Source: Blattabacterium cuenoti
GTDB taxonomy: Bacteria > Bacteroidota > Bacteroidia > Flavobacteriales > Blattabacteriaceae
Reading direction: 5' to 3'
Length of the DNA stretch: 64,000 bases
Assembly: GCF_014251575.1 (NCBI RefSeq)
Contig: NZ_CP059191.1
Span: 434,001 to 498,000, forward strand
Positions within the stretch are counted from its first letter, which is position 1, and the number at the start of each line of letters is the position of its first letter. Shown in pieces: positions 26,812 through 38,938 of this stretch. Under the pieces are notes generated by a model that worked only from the letters and a program-made list of their open reading frames with translations, did no database searches and was not told the origin of the DNA. The position numbers and the translations under genes are program-made.

Positions 26812-28083
26812 TTACTCAAATGTAAGAAAAAAATTTTTATAATATAATAAAACTTCAGATACAATAAAGGTACTTCCACTTATTAGGATTAAATCATTTT
26901 TATCAGCTTTTCTTTTAGCAGATAAAAAAGCTTTTTCTACAGAATGATAAAAATTTATTTTTCTGCGATCTTGGAATATTTGATCAACCAATATTTTTAG
27001 ATCATAAATAGGAAATTTTCTATCAATTTTAGGTTGACAAAAGTAATAGAACGATTCAATAGGAAAATGCTTTAATAATTTTTCTACTTTTTTCTCTCTT
27101 ACAAAACCTAAAACCAAATGCAATTTATCATAAGATTCTTTTTTTAATTGATGATTAATCATATATATCCCTTCTTCATTATGAGCTATGTCACAAACAA
27201 TCTTTGGATGATTTTTTTGTAAAATATGCCAACGACCTTTAAAATTTGTGTTTTTTATTACATTTTTTAATCCTTTTTTTATAGATTGATTAGATACAAA
27301 TATATTTTTTCTACGATGTAGAATATTCACAATTTTTAATACAACACTTCTATTTAAATATTGATAATCTGCTTCAAAAGGAATTTTATATTTAAAATCC
27401 TCCTTTTTTTTTACAGAAAAATAAATGGGGGAATTCTTTTTTAAAGCTTCTTTAATAAAAAGGAATTGTATATCCTTCGACATTTTACTTCCTACTATTA
27501 CTGATACGTTTTTTTTAATGATTCCTGCTTTTTCTAAAGCAATTTTTAATTGGCTATTTCCAAGAGTTTCTGTATGGTCTATGCTAATATTGGTTATGAT
27601 AGATATTTCTGGAATTATAAGGTTAGTGGAATCTAATCGACCACCCATCCCTACCTCAATAATTGCTATATTTACTTCTCTTTCTTTAAAATATTGAAAA
27701 GCCAAAGCTGTATTCATTTCAAAAAATGAAATTTTTTCTTTTTCTATAAATTTCTTATTTTCTCTAATGAAGTCAATAATAAAGTTTTTTTCTATTAAAA
27801 CTCCATTACAGGTGATCCTCTCTCTAAAGTCCATTAAATGAGGAGAAGTAAATAATCCGATTTTATATTTTTCTTCTTGAAGAATAGAAGATAACATATG
27901 AACTGTAGATCCTTTTCCATTTGTTCCTCCTACATGTATGCTTTTAAAAAAATTTTGAGGATTTCCTAAATGGGAACAAAAGTTTTGTATTCTTTTTAAA
28001 CCTGGTTTGTATGATTTCAATCCTGACGTTTGATAAATTGGAAGACGTTTAAAAATCCATTGAACAGTTTCTAAATAATTCAA
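26812..28083 (-). CDS. folC: Folylpolyglutamate synthase / dihydrofolate synthase
   Basis: Mur-ligase-like enzyme adding glutamate to dihydropteroate and to folates (about 423 aa, usual length). Seen: SGLKSYKPGLKRIQNF, the ATP-binding VGGTNGKGSTVH, TSPHLMDFRERI, IIEVGMGGRLDSTN, and SIDHTETLG. The TTG at 28083 gives NYLETVQWIFKRLPIYQ, which is where the family begins, and is preferred to a TTG 15 codons upstream. Only 10 bp separate its stop from the 5' end of tRNA-Val, with which it may be co-transcribed. Supplies folate for GcvT. Confidence 0.93.
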   Translation of the reverse strand: MNYLETVQWIFKRLPIYQTSGLKSYKPGLKRIQNFCSHLGNPQNFFKSIHVGGTNGKGSTVHMLSSILQEEKYKIGLFTSPHLMDFRERITCNGVLIEKNFIIDFIRENKKFIEKEKISFFEMNTALAFQYFKEREVNIAIIEVGMGGRLDSTNLIIPEISIITNISIDHTETLGNSQLKIALEKAGIIKKNVSVIVGSKMSKDIQFLFIKEALKKNSPIYFSVKKKEDFKYKIPFEADYQYLNRSVVLKIVNILHRRKNIFVSNQSIKKGLKNVIKNTNFKGRWHILQKNHPKIVCDIAHNEEGIYMINHQLKKESYDKLHLVLGFVREKKVEKLLKHFPIESFYYFCQPKIDRKFPIYDLKILVDQIFQDRRKINFYHSVEKAFLSAKRKADKNDLILISGSTFIVSEVLLYYKNFFLTFE

Positions 28084-28170
28084 GTTCCAACTATTAAAAA
28101 TAACATGACAAAAATATATTTTTTTCAAAAAATTAATTATATTCGCATTAGAATTGATTTCTAATTATTT

Positions 28171-29826
28171 ATTGGGATAGAATCACATCTACATTTTATT
28201 GAGAGAATTATAGAGGAAGATATAAAAAATGGATTTCCTGTTGAAAAAATAAGATTTCGTTTTCCTCCTGAACCAAATGGATATCTCCATATTGGACATG
28301 TAAAAGCTATATGCCTCAATTTTGAGTTGGGAAAAAAATACAAATCACCAGTCAATTTAAGATTTGATGATACTAATCCTATAGTAGAAAATAGGAATTT
28401 TATAGAATCCATAAAAAAAGACATTCTTTTTTTAGGGTTCAAATGGGAGATAGAAAGTTATGCTTCAGATCATTTCTATCAACTTTATAAATGGGCTGTG
28501 AGATTAATTAAGAAAAATAAAGCTTATGTAGATGATCAATCTCAAAAAATCATCCAATCTCAAAGAAAAAATACTTTTGAAACTGGAATCAATAGTGATT
28601 ATAGAAACAGGTCTATAGATGAAAATTTGTATTTGTTCGAAAGAATGAAAAATGGATTCTTTGAGGAAGGATCTTGCGTTTTAAGAGCTAAAATTAATAT
28701 GAGTTCTCCAAATATGAACATGCGAGATCCGATTATGTATAGAATTTTGCAAAAAAAACATCATAGAACTGGATCCCAATGGTGTATTTATCCTACTTAC
28801 GATTGGACTCATGGTCAATGTGATTACATTGAACAAATATCACATTCTTTATGTTCATTAGAATTTGAAAATAGACGACCATTATATAATTGGTATTTAG
28901 ATCAAATTTGTGATCATGAAAAAATAAGACCTAAACAAATAGAGTTTTCAAGATTAAATTTAAGTCATACTATAACTAGCAAAAGAAAAATTCAATATTT
29001 AATTGAAAAAAAAATTATCCAATCTTGGGATGATCCACGTATATTAACAATATCTGGATTACGTCGTAAAGGATACACTTCAACCGCTTTAAAAAATTTT
29101 GTTCATAAAATAGGAATTACAAAAAGAAATAATATCATTGATATATCTCTTTTAGAATTTTGGATTAGAGAACATTTAAATAAAATAGCCCCTAGAGTAA
29201 TGGTAGTATTTCATCCAATTAAATTAATTATTGACAATTATTCCATGAATACTACTGAATGGATAGAATCCGAAAATAATCCGGAAAATCCTAATTTTGG
29301 GAATAGAAAAGTACCCTTTTCTAAATTTTTATATATTGAAAAAGACGATTTTTTAGAAAAAAAAAGAAAAAATTTCTTTCGTCTTAGTATTGGAAAAGAA
29401 GTAAGACTTAAAAATGCTTACATTATAAAGGCTAATTCCATAATCAAAAATTATAAAGGAGAAATCAAAGAAATACACTGCACTTACGACCCAAAAAGCA
29501 AGTCTGGAAACAAAGAAAAAATAGAAGAAAAAGGAAGAACAAAAAGCACTTTACACTGGGTATCCATAAAACATTCTTTTCCCATAGAAATTAATTTGTA
29601 TAATCCTCTTTTTTTGAAAAGAAATCCGGACATAGATTTTCATACATGCATCAACCCAAAATCAAAAGATAAAATCATAGGTTATGCAGAACCTTCTTTA
29701 AAAAAAGCGAAAAAAGGAGACCATTTTCAGTTCCAAAGAATTGGTTATTTTTATGTAGAAGATTCTACCATTAATAAAATTATTTTCAATAAAACAGCAT
29801 ACATAAAAAATCAATGGAAAAAATAA
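28171..29826 (+). CDS. glnS: Glutaminyl-tRNA synthetase with non-AUG (ATT) start
   Basis: Class I synthetase charging tRNA-Gln. From ATT 28171 the protein is 551 aa, matching the usual 550-555. Essential N-terminal sequence lies before any in-frame ATG/GTG/TTG: LHFIERIIEEDIKNG, RFRFPPEPNGYLHIGHVKA with the HIGH motif, and CLNFELG. The first TTG (28327) would remove all of it. An in-frame TAA at 28162 excludes a longer form. Further on: RFDDTNP, the tRNA-Gln acceptor-binding part, and the C-terminal beta-barrel domains. The KMSKS-like loop reads LSHTITSKRK. A non-AUG start like that of infC is the simplest explanation; the start itself is inference. Confidence 0.9.
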   Translation: MGIESHLHFIERIIEEDIKNGFPVEKIRFRFPPEPNGYLHIGHVKAICLNFELGKKYKSPVNLRFDDTNPIVENRNFIESIKKDILFLGFKWEIESYASDHFYQLYKWAVRLIKKNKAYVDDQSQKIIQSQRKNTFETGINSDYRNRSIDENLYLFERMKNGFFEEGSCVLRAKINMSSPNMNMRDPIMYRILQKKHHRTGSQWCIYPTYDWTHGQCDYIEQISHSLCSLEFENRRPLYNWYLDQICDHEKIRPKQIEFSRLNLSHTITSKRKIQYLIEKKIIQSWDDPRILTISGLRRKGYTSTALKNFVHKIGITKRNNIIDISLLEFWIREHLNKIAPRVMVVFHPIKLIIDNYSMNTTEWIESENNPENPNFGNRKVPFSKFLYIEKDDFLEKKRKNFFRLSIGKEVRLKNAYIIKANSIIKNYKGEIKEIHCTYDPKSKSGNKEKIEEKGRTKSTLHWVSIKHSFPIEINLYNPLFLKRNPDIDFHTCINPKSKDKIIGYAEPSLKKAKKGDHFQFQRIGYFYVEDSTINKIIFNKTAYIKNQWKK

Positions 29827-29838
29827 AAAAATATTTTC

Positions 29839-32800
29839 TTACTGAAAAAATCCTGTAGAAATATTTTCATACTCTCTTAATCCAGTTCCTGCTGGAATTT
29901 TATGTCCTACTATAACATTCTCCTTAAGTCCATATAAATAATCAGTCTTACTACTTATTGCTGCTTCACTTAGAACTTTTGTTGTCTCCTGAAACGAAGC
30001 TGCAGATATGAAAGATTTGGTCTGTAAAGCAGCTCGTGTGATTCCTTGTAATATAGGTCTAGCCGTAGCAGGAATCGCATTTCTAGTTTTTATCAACTTT
30101 TTATTTTTGTATTTTAAAACGGAATTTTCATTTCTTAAATCTCTATAATTAATAATATCTCCATTTTTAAAAATTTTGGAATCTCCAGAATCTTCAACTA
30201 CTATCATCCGATAGATTCTATCATTTTCTTCTATAAAATCATCTTTATACTCAATATTCCCTTCTAAAAATTTAGTATCTCCAACATCTATAACTTCTAC
30301 TTTTCTCATCATTTGTAGAACAATAACTTCAAAATGTTTGTCATTAATTTTCACACCTTGCAAACGATATACTTCTTGTATTTCTTTAACTAAATATTCT
30401 TGAACAGCTCTAGGCCCTCTTATATTTAAGATATCATTAGGAGTTACAGCTCCATCAGACAATGGCATTCCTGCTTTTACATAATCATTTTCTTGAACAA
30501 GTATTTGATTAGATAATTTGACAAGATATTTCCTGATTTCTCCTGTTTTAGATTCTACAATAATTTCTCTATTACCTCTTTTAATTTTTCCATGGCTTAC
30601 TATTCCATCCATTTCTGAAACTACAGCAGGATTAGAAGGATTACGTGCTTCAAATAATTCAGATAAACGAGGCAATCCCCCTGTAATATCACCTGATTTT
30701 GCAGATTTTCTAGGTACTTTAACTAAAATTTTACCTACATCTATTTTTTCTTCATCTTCTACCATTAAATGGGCTCCTACCGGTAGATTATATACTTTCA
30801 ATTCTTCGTTTTTATCATTCAATATTTTTAATGTTGGAACTAAATTTTTATTTCTTACCTCTGTGATTACTTTTTCTTGAAATCCAGTTTGTTCATCTAT
30901 CTCTACTTGAAAAGTAACACCTTGTTCTAAATGCTGATAAGATATAATTCCGGAAAATTCTGCAACAATAACTGCATTATATAAATCCCATTTGCAAATC
31001 ATATCTCCTGACTTTAATTGATCTCCATGCTTTACATATAAAGCTGCTCCATAAGGAATATTATTAACCATTAAAATGGATGATTTTTTTTGATTAAAAA
31101 GTTTCATTTCTGTAGATCTAGAAACTACTATTCTTATTTCTTCAGAATCTTTTTTTGTTTTTACAAATTTTAAGTCTTCAAATTCTATGATTCCATCATA
31201 TTTAGCTCTTATTTGTGAAGACTCCGTAATATTTCCGGCTGTACCTCCAACATGAAAAGTCCGTAATGTTAACTGAGTTCCTGGTTCTCCAATAGATTGT
31301 GCGGCTATAACACCTACAGCTTCTCCCTTTTGAACGATTTCTCCTGTTGATAAATTACGACCATAACATTTAGAACAAATACCCATTTTTGCTTCACAAG
31401 TCAAAGGAGATCGTACTTCCACCATTTCAATTCCAGATTGATCAATTATTTTTGCTATTTTCTCATCAATCATATCACCAGAAGATACTATCAATTGATC
31501 ATATTTTGGATGATAAACATCATTCAAAGATATACGACCTAAAATTCTATCAAACAAAGTCTCTACTATTTCTTCATTTTTTTTCAATGCCGATATTTCC
31601 AAACCACGTAAAGTATTGCAATCTTCCATTTTAATAATTACATCTTGCGCTGCATCAACTAAACGTCTTGTAAGATATCCAGCATCTGCTGTTTTTAATG
31701 CTGTATCAGCTAATCCTTTACGAGCACCATGAGTGGATATAAAATACTCCAAAATAGAAAGACCTTCTCTAAAATTGGATAAGATAGGATTTTCAATAAT
31801 TTCTCCTCCAGAAGATCCCGCTTTTTGAGGTTTTGCCATTAATCCACGCATTCCAGAAAGTTGACGTATTTGTTCTTTAGAACCTCTTGCTCCAGAATCC
31901 AACATCATATATACAGGATTAAATCCTTGTCTATCTTCCCGCATATATTTCATTACTTTTTCTGTAAGTATAGCGTTTGTATTTGTCCATATATCAATAA
32001 CTTGATTATAACGCTCATTATTTGTTATCAATCCCATATTGTAATTTATTTTGACATTGTCAACCTGTTGAATAGCATGATCAACCATATCTTTTTTATT
32101 ATCAGGAATAATAATATCTCCTAATCCAAAAGAAAGACCTCCTTTGAATGCATTATAAAAACCTAATTCTTTAATATCATCTAAAAAATTGGCAGTGGTA
32201 GGAACGTCTGTAAGATGCAATATTTTTCCTATAATTTCTCTTAATGATTTTTTTGTAAGAGATTCATTAATAAATCCTACTTGACTGGGAACTACTTGGT
32301 TAAACAAAATTCTACCTACAGTAGTTTCTATCAATTTATTATAAAATTTATCTTCTTCACGAACATTGACTTTCACTTTAACTAAAGCATGTAAATCAAC
32401 TACTCCTTGATTATATGCTATTTCAACTTCTTCTGGTGAATAAAAAACAAGTCCTTCTCCTTTAACTTTATTTTTAGAATCTGATAATAAAGGTTTCGTC
32501 ATATAATATAATCCTAATACCATATCCTGAGAAGGGACTGTAATCGGAGATCCATTAGCAGGATTTAATATATTTTGAGAAGCTAACATTAAAAGTTGGG
32601 CTTCCAAAATAGCTCCATATGACAATGGTAAATGAACAGCCATTTGATCTCCATCAAAATCTGCATTAAAAGCAGCACAAACTAAAGGATGCAATTGAAT
32701 AGCTTTTCCTTCTATTAATTTTGGTTGAAAAGCTTGAATTCCCAATCTATGTAAAGTAGGAGCTCTGTTTAATAATATAGGATGTCCTCTTAAAACATTT

Positions 32801-34074
32801 TCTAAAATATCCCATATCATTGGATCTCTTTTATCAATAATTTTTTTAGAAGATTTTACTGTTTTCACTATTCCTCTTTCAATTAACTTACGTATAATAA
32901 AAGGCTTATAAAGTTCTGCAGCCATATCTTTAGGAAGACCACATTCATGCAACTTCAAATGTGGACCAACGACGATAACAGATCTAGCAGAATAATCTAC
33001 CCTTTTTCCAAGAAGATTTTGTCTAAAACGACCTTGTTTCCCTTTTAAAGCGTCTGATAAAGATTTTAAAGGACGATTAGCTTCCGATTTTACAGCAGAA
33101 ACTTTTCTTGAATTATCAAAAAGAGAATCAACAGCTTCCTGAAGCATTCTTTTTTCATTTCTCAAAATAACTTCTGGAGCTTTAATTTCTATAAGTCTTT
33201 TCAAACGATTATTTCTTATAAGTACACGACGATACAAATCTGTCATATCAGAAGCAGCATAACGTCCTCCATCTAAAGGGACCAGAGGTCTTAATTCAGG
33301 TGGAATTACAGATAATACATGAATAATCATCCAAGATGGATTTCCTCCATTTTTTTTCCCTTCTCGAAAAGATTCCACTACTTGTAAACGTTTTAATGCT
33401 TCAATTCGTCTTTGTTTAGAAGTTTCATGATTTGCTTGATTTCTTAATTCAAGTGATAAAACATCTAAATCAATACGATTTAAAAGCTCTTCTATACACT
33501 CTGCTCCCATTTTAGCAATAAACTTATTTGGATCATGATCTTCTAATTGTTGATTTCCTTTTGGAAGTTTGTTTAAAACATGTAAATATTCTTCTTCAGT
33601 TAAAAAATCACCTTTTTGAAAAGAAGATCCATCCGAACGAAAAGCTAATCCTCCTTGAATAACAACATACCGTTCATAATAAATAATCATTTCAAGTTTT
33701 TTAGAAGGTAATCCCAATAAGTATCCAATTTTATTGGGAGAAGAACGAAAACACCAAATATGAACAACAGGAACTACAAGACTAATGTGCCCCATCCGTC
33801 CTCTTCTAACCTTTTTTTCAGTTACTTCAACTCCACATCTATCACAAACAATTCCTTTATAACGAATTCTTTTATATTTTCCACATGCACATTCATAATC
33901 TTTAACAGGACCAAAAATACGTTCACAAAAAAGACCATCTCTTTCTGGCTTGTGAGTACGATAATTTATTGTCTCCGGTTTCAATACTTCACCATGAGAT
34001 TCTTTTAATATTGTTTCTGGAGAAGCCAACCTAATAGTTACTTTATTAAATTTGTTATTTTTCTTTCTATTCAT
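29839..34074 (-). CDS. rpoC: RNA polymerase beta-prime subunit
   Basis: Catalytic large subunit, about 1411 aa. Seen: the N-terminal zinc site [20 protein letters not shown], the absolutely conserved [12 protein letters not shown] that chelates the catalytic Mg, the bridge-helix/trigger-loop region ([30 protein letters not shown]), and the second zinc site around [16 protein letters not shown] 34074 (MNRKKNNKF) is a likelier start than an in-frame ATG at 34092. It follows rpoB by 31 bp. Last gene of the long tuf-rpoBC cluster; glnS ends 12 bp away on the other strand. Confidence 0.98.
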   Translation of the reverse strand: MNRKKNNKFNKVTIRLASPETILKESHGEVLKPETINYRTHKPERDGLFCERIFGPVKDYECACGKYKRIRYKGIVCDRCGVEVTEKKVRRGRMGHISLVVPVVHIWCFRSSPNKIGYLLGLPSKKLEMIIYYERYVVIQGGLAFRSDGSSFQKGDFLTEEEYLHVLNKLPKGNQQLEDHDPNKFIAKMGAECIEELLNRIDLDVLSLELRNQANHETSKQRRIEALKRLQVVESFREGKKNGGNPSWMIIHVLSVIPPELRPLVPLDGGRYAASDMTDLYRRVLIRNNRLKRLIEIKAPEVILRNEKRMLQEAVDSLFDNSRKVSAVKSEANRPLKSLSDALKGKQGRFRQNLLGKRVDYSARSVIVVGPHLKLHECGLPKDMAAELYKPFIIRKLIERGIVKTVKSSKKIIDKRDPMIWDILENVLRGHPILLNRAPTLHRLGIQAFQPKLIEGKAIQLHPLVCAAFNADFDGDQMAVHLPLSYGAILEAQLLMLASQNILNPANGSPITVPSQDMVLGLYYMTKPLLSDSKNKVKGEGLVFYSPEEVEIAYNQGVVDLHALVKVKVNVREEDKFYNKLIETTVGRILFNQVVPSQVGFINESLTKKSLREIIGKILHLTDVPTTANFLDDIKELGFYNAFKGGLSFGLGDIIIPDNKKDMVDHAIQQVDNVKINYNMGLITNNERYNQVIDIWTNTNAILTEKVMKYMREDRQGFNPVYMMLDSGARGSKEQIRQLSGMRGLMAKPQKAGSSGGEIIENPILSNFREGLSILEYFISTHGARKGLADTALKTADAGYLTRRLVDAAQDVIIKMEDCNTLRGLEISALKKNEEIVETLFDRILGRISLNDVYHPKYDQLIVSSGDMIDEKIAKIIDQSGIEMVEVRSPLTCEAKMGICSKCYGRNLSTGEIVQKGEAVGVIAAQSIGEPGTQLTLRTFHVGGTAGNITESSQIRAKYDGIIEFEDLKFVKTKKDSEEIRIVVSRSTEMKLFNQKKSSILMVNNIPYGAALYVKHGDQLKSGDMICKWDLYNAVIVAEFSGIISYQHLEQGVTFQVEIDEQTGFQEKVITEVRNKNLVPTLKILNDKNEELKVYNLPVGAHLMVEDEEKIDVGKILVKVPRKSAKSGDITGGLPRLSELFEARNPSNPAVVSEMDGIVSHGKIKRGNREIIVESKTGEIRKYLVKLSNQILVQENDYVKAGMPLSDGAVTPNDILNIRGPRAVQEYLVKEIQEVYRLQGVKINDKHFEVIVLQMMRKVEVIDVGDTKFLEGNIEYKDDFIEENDRIYRMIVVEDSGDSKIFKNGDIINYRDLRNENSVLKYKNKKLIKTRNAIPATARPILQGITRAALQTKSFISAASFQETTKVLSEAAISSKTDYLYGLKENVIVGHKIPAGTGLREYENISTGFFQ

Positions 34075-34105
34075 TGTTTTTAAATAAAACATATAATGAC
34101 AAAAA

Positions 34106-37100
34106 TTATTCTTCTAAACGAACATCCAATCCTAATCCTTTTAATTCATAACAAAGAACATTAAAAGATTCTGGATTATTAGGTTCAGGCATTGGTTCAC
34201 CCTTTACTATGGCTTCATAAGTTTTAGCTCTTCCAACCACATCATCCGATTTAACGGTTAGTATTTCACGTAAAATATTAGATGCACCAAAAGCTTCCAA
34301 AGCCCATACTTCCATTTCTCCAAAACGTTGACCTCCAAATTGAGCTTTACCACCTAAAGGTTGTTGAGTGATTAAAGAATAAGGTCCTATTGAACGAGCA
34401 TGCATTTTATCATCTACCATATGGCCTAATTTTAACATATATATAACTCCAACAGTAGCAGGTTGATCAAATCTTTCTCCTGTTCCTCCATCAAACAAAT
34501 AGGTAGTACCAAAACGAGGAATTTCAGCTTTATCTGTATACTCACATATTTGCTCTATTGTGGCTCCATCAAATATAGGTGTTGAAAATTTCATATTTAA
34601 TTTTTGTCCAGCCCATCCTAGTACTGTTTCATAAATTTGTCCTATATTCATTCTAGAAGGAACTCCTAATGGATTTAAAACAATATCAACAGGACTCCCA
34701 TCCTCTAAAAATGGCATATCCTCTTCTCTAAGTATACGTGCAACCACTCCTTTATTTCCATGTCTTCCTGCCATTTTATCTCCTACTTTTAATTTTCTTT
34801 TTTTCGCAATATATACTTTTGCCATTTTAATGATCCCAGAAGGGAGCTCATCTCCAACTGTAATAGAAAATTTTTTATGTTTTAAAGTGCTGTTTAAATC
34901 TCCAACTGCTATTTTATAATTATGTAATATTTCAGAAACTAAACTGTTGATTTCAGGATCATCAGTCCAACTATTAGAATGAATTCCTATATAATCAGGT
35001 ATCTTATCAAGTATTTTCATATTGAATTTACTTCCTTCATCTATTATTTTCTTCTCTTTTTCATTAAAAACAGGATTATAACATAATTTACCATTCAAAA
35101 TAAACAACAATTTTTCTAACAAAAGGTTTCTAAGATCTAGAAATTTTTTTTCATATTCTTTTTCCAAAGACTCTATTTTAATTTTATCCTGAATTCTAAT
35201 TTTCTTATCTTTTATACTTCTAGTAAAAAGTTTTGTATCTATAACGACTCCAAATAAAGATGGTTCTGCTCTTAAAGAAGCGTCTTTTACATTTCCTGCT
35301 TTATCTCCAAAAATAGCTCTTAATAATTTTTCCTCTGGAGTTGGATCAGATTCTCCTTTCGGTGTTATTTTTCCAATAAGAATATCTCCAGGTTTCACTT
35401 CAGCTCCAACTCTTATAATCCCATTTTCATCTAAATCTTTGGTAGCTTCTTCACTAACATTAGGAATATCATTAGTTAATTCTTCCATTCCTAATTTTGT
35501 ATCACGTACATCTAAAGAGTACTCATCTATATGTATAGAGGTAAACCAGTCTTCACTAACTACTTTTTCAGAAATTAAAACAGCATCTTCAAAATTATAC
35601 CCATTACACGGAATAAAAGCTGCTTTCAAATTTCTTCCTAAAGCTAACTCACCATTTTCTGTTGCATAACCTTCACATAAAATTTGTCCTTTCATAACTT
35701 TCATCCCTTTTTTGACAATTGGTTTTAAATTAATGCATGTATTTTGATTAGTTTTTCTAAATTTAATTAAATCATAAACTTTAAGGGGAGAATCAAAACT
35801 GACTAAATCTTCTTTATCCGTTTGATCATAACGAATAATTATTTTTCTTGCATCAAGATATTCTACTACTCCATTTTTTTTTGCATTAATCAAAATACGA
35901 GAATCTATTGATACCTGTTGTTCTAATCCAGTTCCTACAATAGGAGATTCAGGTTTTAATAATGGAACAGCTTGACGCATCATATTAGAACCCATAAGAG
36001 CTCTATTCGCATCATCATGTTCCAAAAATGGAATTAAGGAAGCAGAAATAGAAGCTATTTGATTTGGGGCTACATCTATATAATCCACTTGATCCGATTT
36101 TACTATCGGAAAATCTCCATCTTCACGAACTATAATTCTGTCAGACAAAAAATTACCACTTTGATCAATAGCATTAGCTTGTGCAATAATTCTGCCTTCT
36201 TCTTCTTCTGCACTTAAATATTTTACTTTAGATTTCAAATCTACTTTTTGATGAAGAACTGTTCTATAAGGAGTCTCTACAAATCCCATATTGTTTATTT
36301 TTGCAAATACAGAAAGAGAGGATATTAATCCTATGTTAGGCCCCTCTGGAGTTTCAATTGGGCACAATCTACCATAATGAGAGTAATTAACATCTCTAAC
36401 TTCAAAACCAGCTCTCTCTCTAGATAAACCACCAGGTCCTAAAGCTGAAAGTCTTCGTTTATGAGTAATTTCAGATAAAGGATTTGTCTGATCCATAAAT
36501 TGAGATAACTGATTGGTTCCAAAAAAAGTATTGATCACTGACGATAAAGTCTTAGCATTAATAAGATCTACAGGCATGAAAACTTCATTATCACGAACAT
36601 TCATTCTTTCTCTTATAGTTCTAGCCATTCTCGCTAAACCAATACTAAATTGAGTGTAAAGTTGTTCTCCTACAGTTCTAACACGTCTGTTAGATAAATG
36701 ATCGATGTCATCAACTTCTCTTTTCGAATTAAACAAAGCATTTAAATGTTCTACAATCGCAATAATATCTTCTTTTGTTAAAACTAAATAATTTGGATCT
36801 ATATTTAATCCAAGACGTTTATTTAACCGATATCTTCCTACAGGACCTAAACTATATCTAGTGTCAGAAAAAAAAAGTTTATCGATGATCCCTCTGGCTG
36901 TTTCCTCATCCGGAGGCTCAGTGTTTCTGAGTTGCTTGTAAATATATTCTACTGCTTCTTTCTCAGAATTAGTTGGATCTTTGTGTAAGGTATTATAAAT
37001 AATTGAATAATCTTTTTTTCTTTCTCCCTCTTTATGTAACAAAACAGTTCTTATTTCATGATGAATTATAAGATCAATATGTTCTTCTTTTAAAGAAACA

Positions 37101-37921
37101 TCTCTATCTATAAGAATTTCATTTTTTTCTATAGAAACAACTTCTCCTGTATCTTCATCCACAAAATCTTCATGCCAAATTTTTAAAATTCTAGCAGCTA
37201 AAGTTCTATTTAAAATGTTTTTTCCATTATCTGTAATTTTTATTTCTTCAGCTAAATCAAAAATTTCCAATATATCTTTATCTCTTTCGTATCCTATAGC
37301 ACGTAATAAAGTTGTCATTGGCAATTTTTTCTTTCTATCTATATATGCATACATAACATTATTAATGTCCGTAGCAAACTCTATCCATGATCCCTTAAAT
37401 GGAATAATTCTAGCAGAATAAAGTTTAGTTCCATTAGCATGATAAGATTGACTGAAAAAAACGCCTGGGGAACGATGTAATTGAGAGACGATAACCCTTT
37501 CCGATCCATTAAAAATGAAAGATCCAGAAGGAGTCATATAAGGACATGTTCCTAAATAAACATTTTGATACACTGTTTCAAAATCTTCATGTTCAGGATC
37601 TGTACAATACAATTTTAATTTAGCTTTCAAAGGAACACTATAAGTTAACCCCCTTTCAATACATTCTTCTATAGAATATCTAGGAGAATCTATAGAATAG
37701 CCTTTAAATTCTAAAACAAAAGAATTCCTTGCATCAGAAATTGGAAAATTTTCTGTAAAAGCTTTGAATAAACCTTCGTTCTTTCTATTTTCTGGTTTTG
37801 TATCTAATTGAAAAAATTCTTTAAATGATTTTATTTGAATATCCAAAAAATCAGGATACTCGACTTGTTTTGCTACTGAAGCAAAAGTAATTCTTTCTGA
37901 TATTTTTTCTGTATTCACCAA
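34106..37921 (-). CDS. rpoB: RNA polymerase beta subunit
   Basis: Second large subunit, 1271 aa (Bacteroidetes usually about 1270). Seen: the rifampicin-pocket region [23 protein letters not shown], with the following [19 protein letters not shown], the [12 protein letters not shown] block, and the C-terminal [19 protein letters not shown]. In the pocket the canonical Gln, Asp, His, Arg and Ser residues appear unchanged. The gene begins 50 bp after rplL and lies in the same reading direction as rpoC. Confidence 0.98.
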   Translation of the reverse strand: MVNTEKISERITFASVAKQVEYPDFLDIQIKSFKEFFQLDTKPENRKNEGLFKAFTENFPISDARNSFVLEFKGYSIDSPRYSIEECIERGLTYSVPLKAKLKLYCTDPEHEDFETVYQNVYLGTCPYMTPSGSFIFNGSERVIVSQLHRSPGVFFSQSYHANGTKLYSARIIPFKGSWIEFATDINNVMYAYIDRKKKLPMTTLLRAIGYERDKDILEIFDLAEEIKITDNGKNILNRTLAARILKIWHEDFVDEDTGEVVSIEKNEILIDRDVSLKEEHIDLIIHHEIRTVLLHKEGERKKDYSIIYNTLHKDPTNSEKEAVEYIYKQLRNTEPPDEETARGIIDKLFFSDTRYSLGPVGRYRLNKRLGLNIDPNYLVLTKEDIIAIVEHLNALFNSKREVDDIDHLSNRRVRTVGEQLYTQFSIGLARMARTIRERMNVRDNEVFMPVDLINAKTLSSVINTFFGTNQLSQFMDQTNPLSEITHKRRLSALGPGGLSRERAGFEVRDVNYSHYGRLCPIETPEGPNIGLISSLSVFAKINNMGFVETPYRTVLHQKVDLKSKVKYLSAEEEEGRIIAQANAIDQSGNFLSDRIIVREDGDFPIVKSDQVDYIDVAPNQIASISASLIPFLEHDDANRALMGSNMMRQAVPLLKPESPIVGTGLEQQVSIDSRILINAKKNGVVEYLDARKIIIRYDQTDKEDLVSFDSPLKVYDLIKFRKTNQNTCINLKPIVKKGMKVMKGQILCEGYATENGELALGRNLKAAFIPCNGYNFEDAVLISEKVVSEDWFTSIHIDEYSLDVRDTKLGMEELTNDIPNVSEEATKDLDENGIIRVGAEVKPGDILIGKITPKGESDPTPEEKLLRAIFGDKAGNVKDASLRAEPSLFGVVIDTKLFTRSIKDKKIRIQDKIKIESLEKEYEKKFLDLRNLLLEKLLFILNGKLCYNPVFNEKEKKIIDEGSKFNMKILDKIPDYIGIHSNSWTDDPEINSLVSEILHNYKIAVGDLNSTLKHKKFSITVGDELPSGIIKMAKVYIAKKRKLKVGDKMAGRHGNKGVVARILREEDMPFLEDGSPVDIVLNPLGVPSRMNIGQIYETVLGWAGQKLNMKFSTPIFDGATIEQICEYTDKAEIPRFGTTYLFDGGTGERFDQPATVGVIYMLKLGHMVDDKMHARSIGPYSLITQQPLGGKAQFGGQRFGEMEVWALEAFGASNILREILTVKSDDVVGRAKTYEAIVKGEPMPEPNNPESFNVLCYELKGLGLDVRLEE

Positions 37922-37971
37922 TTTTAATTTAATGGATATTTATAAAATTTTAAAACAAACTATATATAATA

Positions 37972-38343
37972 TTATTTCAATTCTACTTCAGCACCTATTT
38001 CTTCAAATTTATTTTTTAAATCTTCCGCTTCTTTTTTGTTTACAGATTCTTTAAGAAGATTAGGAACATTATCTACTAAATCCTTAGACTCTTTAAGTCC
38101 TTTTCCAGTTATTTCTTTCACCAATTTTACCACAGATAATTTAGAATTACCGGATGATTTCAAAATTATATTAAAAATACTCTTTTCCTCTTTTTTCGAT
38201 ATCCTCTCTTCTTGAGGAGAAATATTTTCCGTTTTTTCCAAACTAGATGGCTCTATTCCATATTCTTTTTTTAAAATTGAGGCTAATTCATTAACTTGTT
38301 TAACAGTTAAATTCACTAATTGTTCTGCCAGCTTTTCTATCAT
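37972..38343 (-). CDS. rplL: 50S ribosomal protein L7/L12
   Basis: Stalk protein, 123 aa, that recruits translation GTPases. Seen: the N-terminal dimerisation helices (LAEQLVNLTVKQVNELASILK), a shortened acidic hinge with SPQEERISKKEEKS instead of an Ala-rich one, and the C-terminal domain KLSVVKLVKEITGKGLKESKDLVDNVP. The hinge is clearly richer in Lys/Ser/Glu than usual, following AT-bias. Follows rplJ by 52 bp. Confidence 0.95.
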   Translation of the reverse strand: MIEKLAEQLVNLTVKQVNELASILKKEYGIEPSSLEKTENISPQEERISKKEEKSIFNIILKSSGNSKLSVVKLVKEITGKGLKESKDLVDNVPNLLKESVNKKEAEDLKNKFEEIGAEVELK

Positions 38344-38395
38344 ATTATTATTTTTTAATAGTTATTTAAAAAGGAACCCCCAGATTTTTATTCTT

Positions 38396-38938
38396 TTATG
38401 ATGAATAATTAGAAGATAAAGCTTCTAATATTCCATATATTTTCTGTTTTGTCGAATTTAAAAAAGATAAAAGAATATCTTTCATTGGAAATTGTAGCAT
38501 ATGTAATATCTCAACAATAAGATCCTCTTTAGATTTAATGTTAATCATAAAATCTAAATCTTTATTCCCAAAATAAAAAGATTCCTGGACATAAGCTCCT
38601 TTTAAATATGGTTTTTCTATTTTTTCTTGAATATGAAAATGTTTTATAATTTTCGAAGCCATATTTCCCTTTCCAAAATTTTCAAATAAAATAGTAGTAT
38701 TTCCATTCAATAAAGAAAAAAATGAATCAAACTTTTTGTTTTTTATCTTTTCTAAAGCTTTTTTCAACAAAGTATTTTTTGCTACTTTCATTCTAATATT
38801 GAATTCATGAAAATTTTTCCTAAGAACAGATATTTGATTAGAATTTAAATTGGATATATCGATAAAATATATAGTTTCATTATCGGATAATATAGAAACT
38901 AATTCCAACAGTTCTTTTTCTTTTCTTTTTTTATTCAT
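38396..38938 (-). CDS. rplJ: 50S ribosomal protein L10
   Basis: Base of the L7/L12 stalk on 23S rRNA, 180 aa. Seen: N-terminal KEKELLELVSILSDNETIYFIDISNL, IRMKVAKNTLLKKALE, and a C-terminal helical tail that binds L12 dimers. Its ATG overlaps the rplA stop by 4 bp (ATGA). L10-L12 usually represses translation through its own leader; with this overlap the control would have to act on the rplA-rplJ junction. Confidence 0.94.
   Translation of the reverse strand: MNKKRKEKELLELVSILSDNETIYFIDISNLNSNQISVLRKNFHEFNIRMKVAKNTLLKKALEKIKNKKFDSFFSLLNGNTTILFENFGKGNMASKIIKHFHIQEKIEKPYLKGAYVQESFYFGNKDLDFMINIKSKEDLIVEILHMLQFPMKDILLSFLNSTKQKIYGILEALSSNYSS

Noticed and set aside
26562-26879. 105-codon reverse frame over the miaA end and tRNA-Val
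   Set aside because: It is antisense to miaA and reads through tRNA-Val; the peptide includes the usual tRNA-derived words.
28105-28164. ATG at 28105 as the glnS start
   Set aside because: It is in frame but stops at TAA 28162 after 19 codons, before the conserved GlnRS sequence.
32049-32062. TTGACA-T-TGTCAA palindrome inside rpoC
   Set aside because: It lies deep in coding sequence, has a different core from the CATAATG palindromes and is explained by codons.
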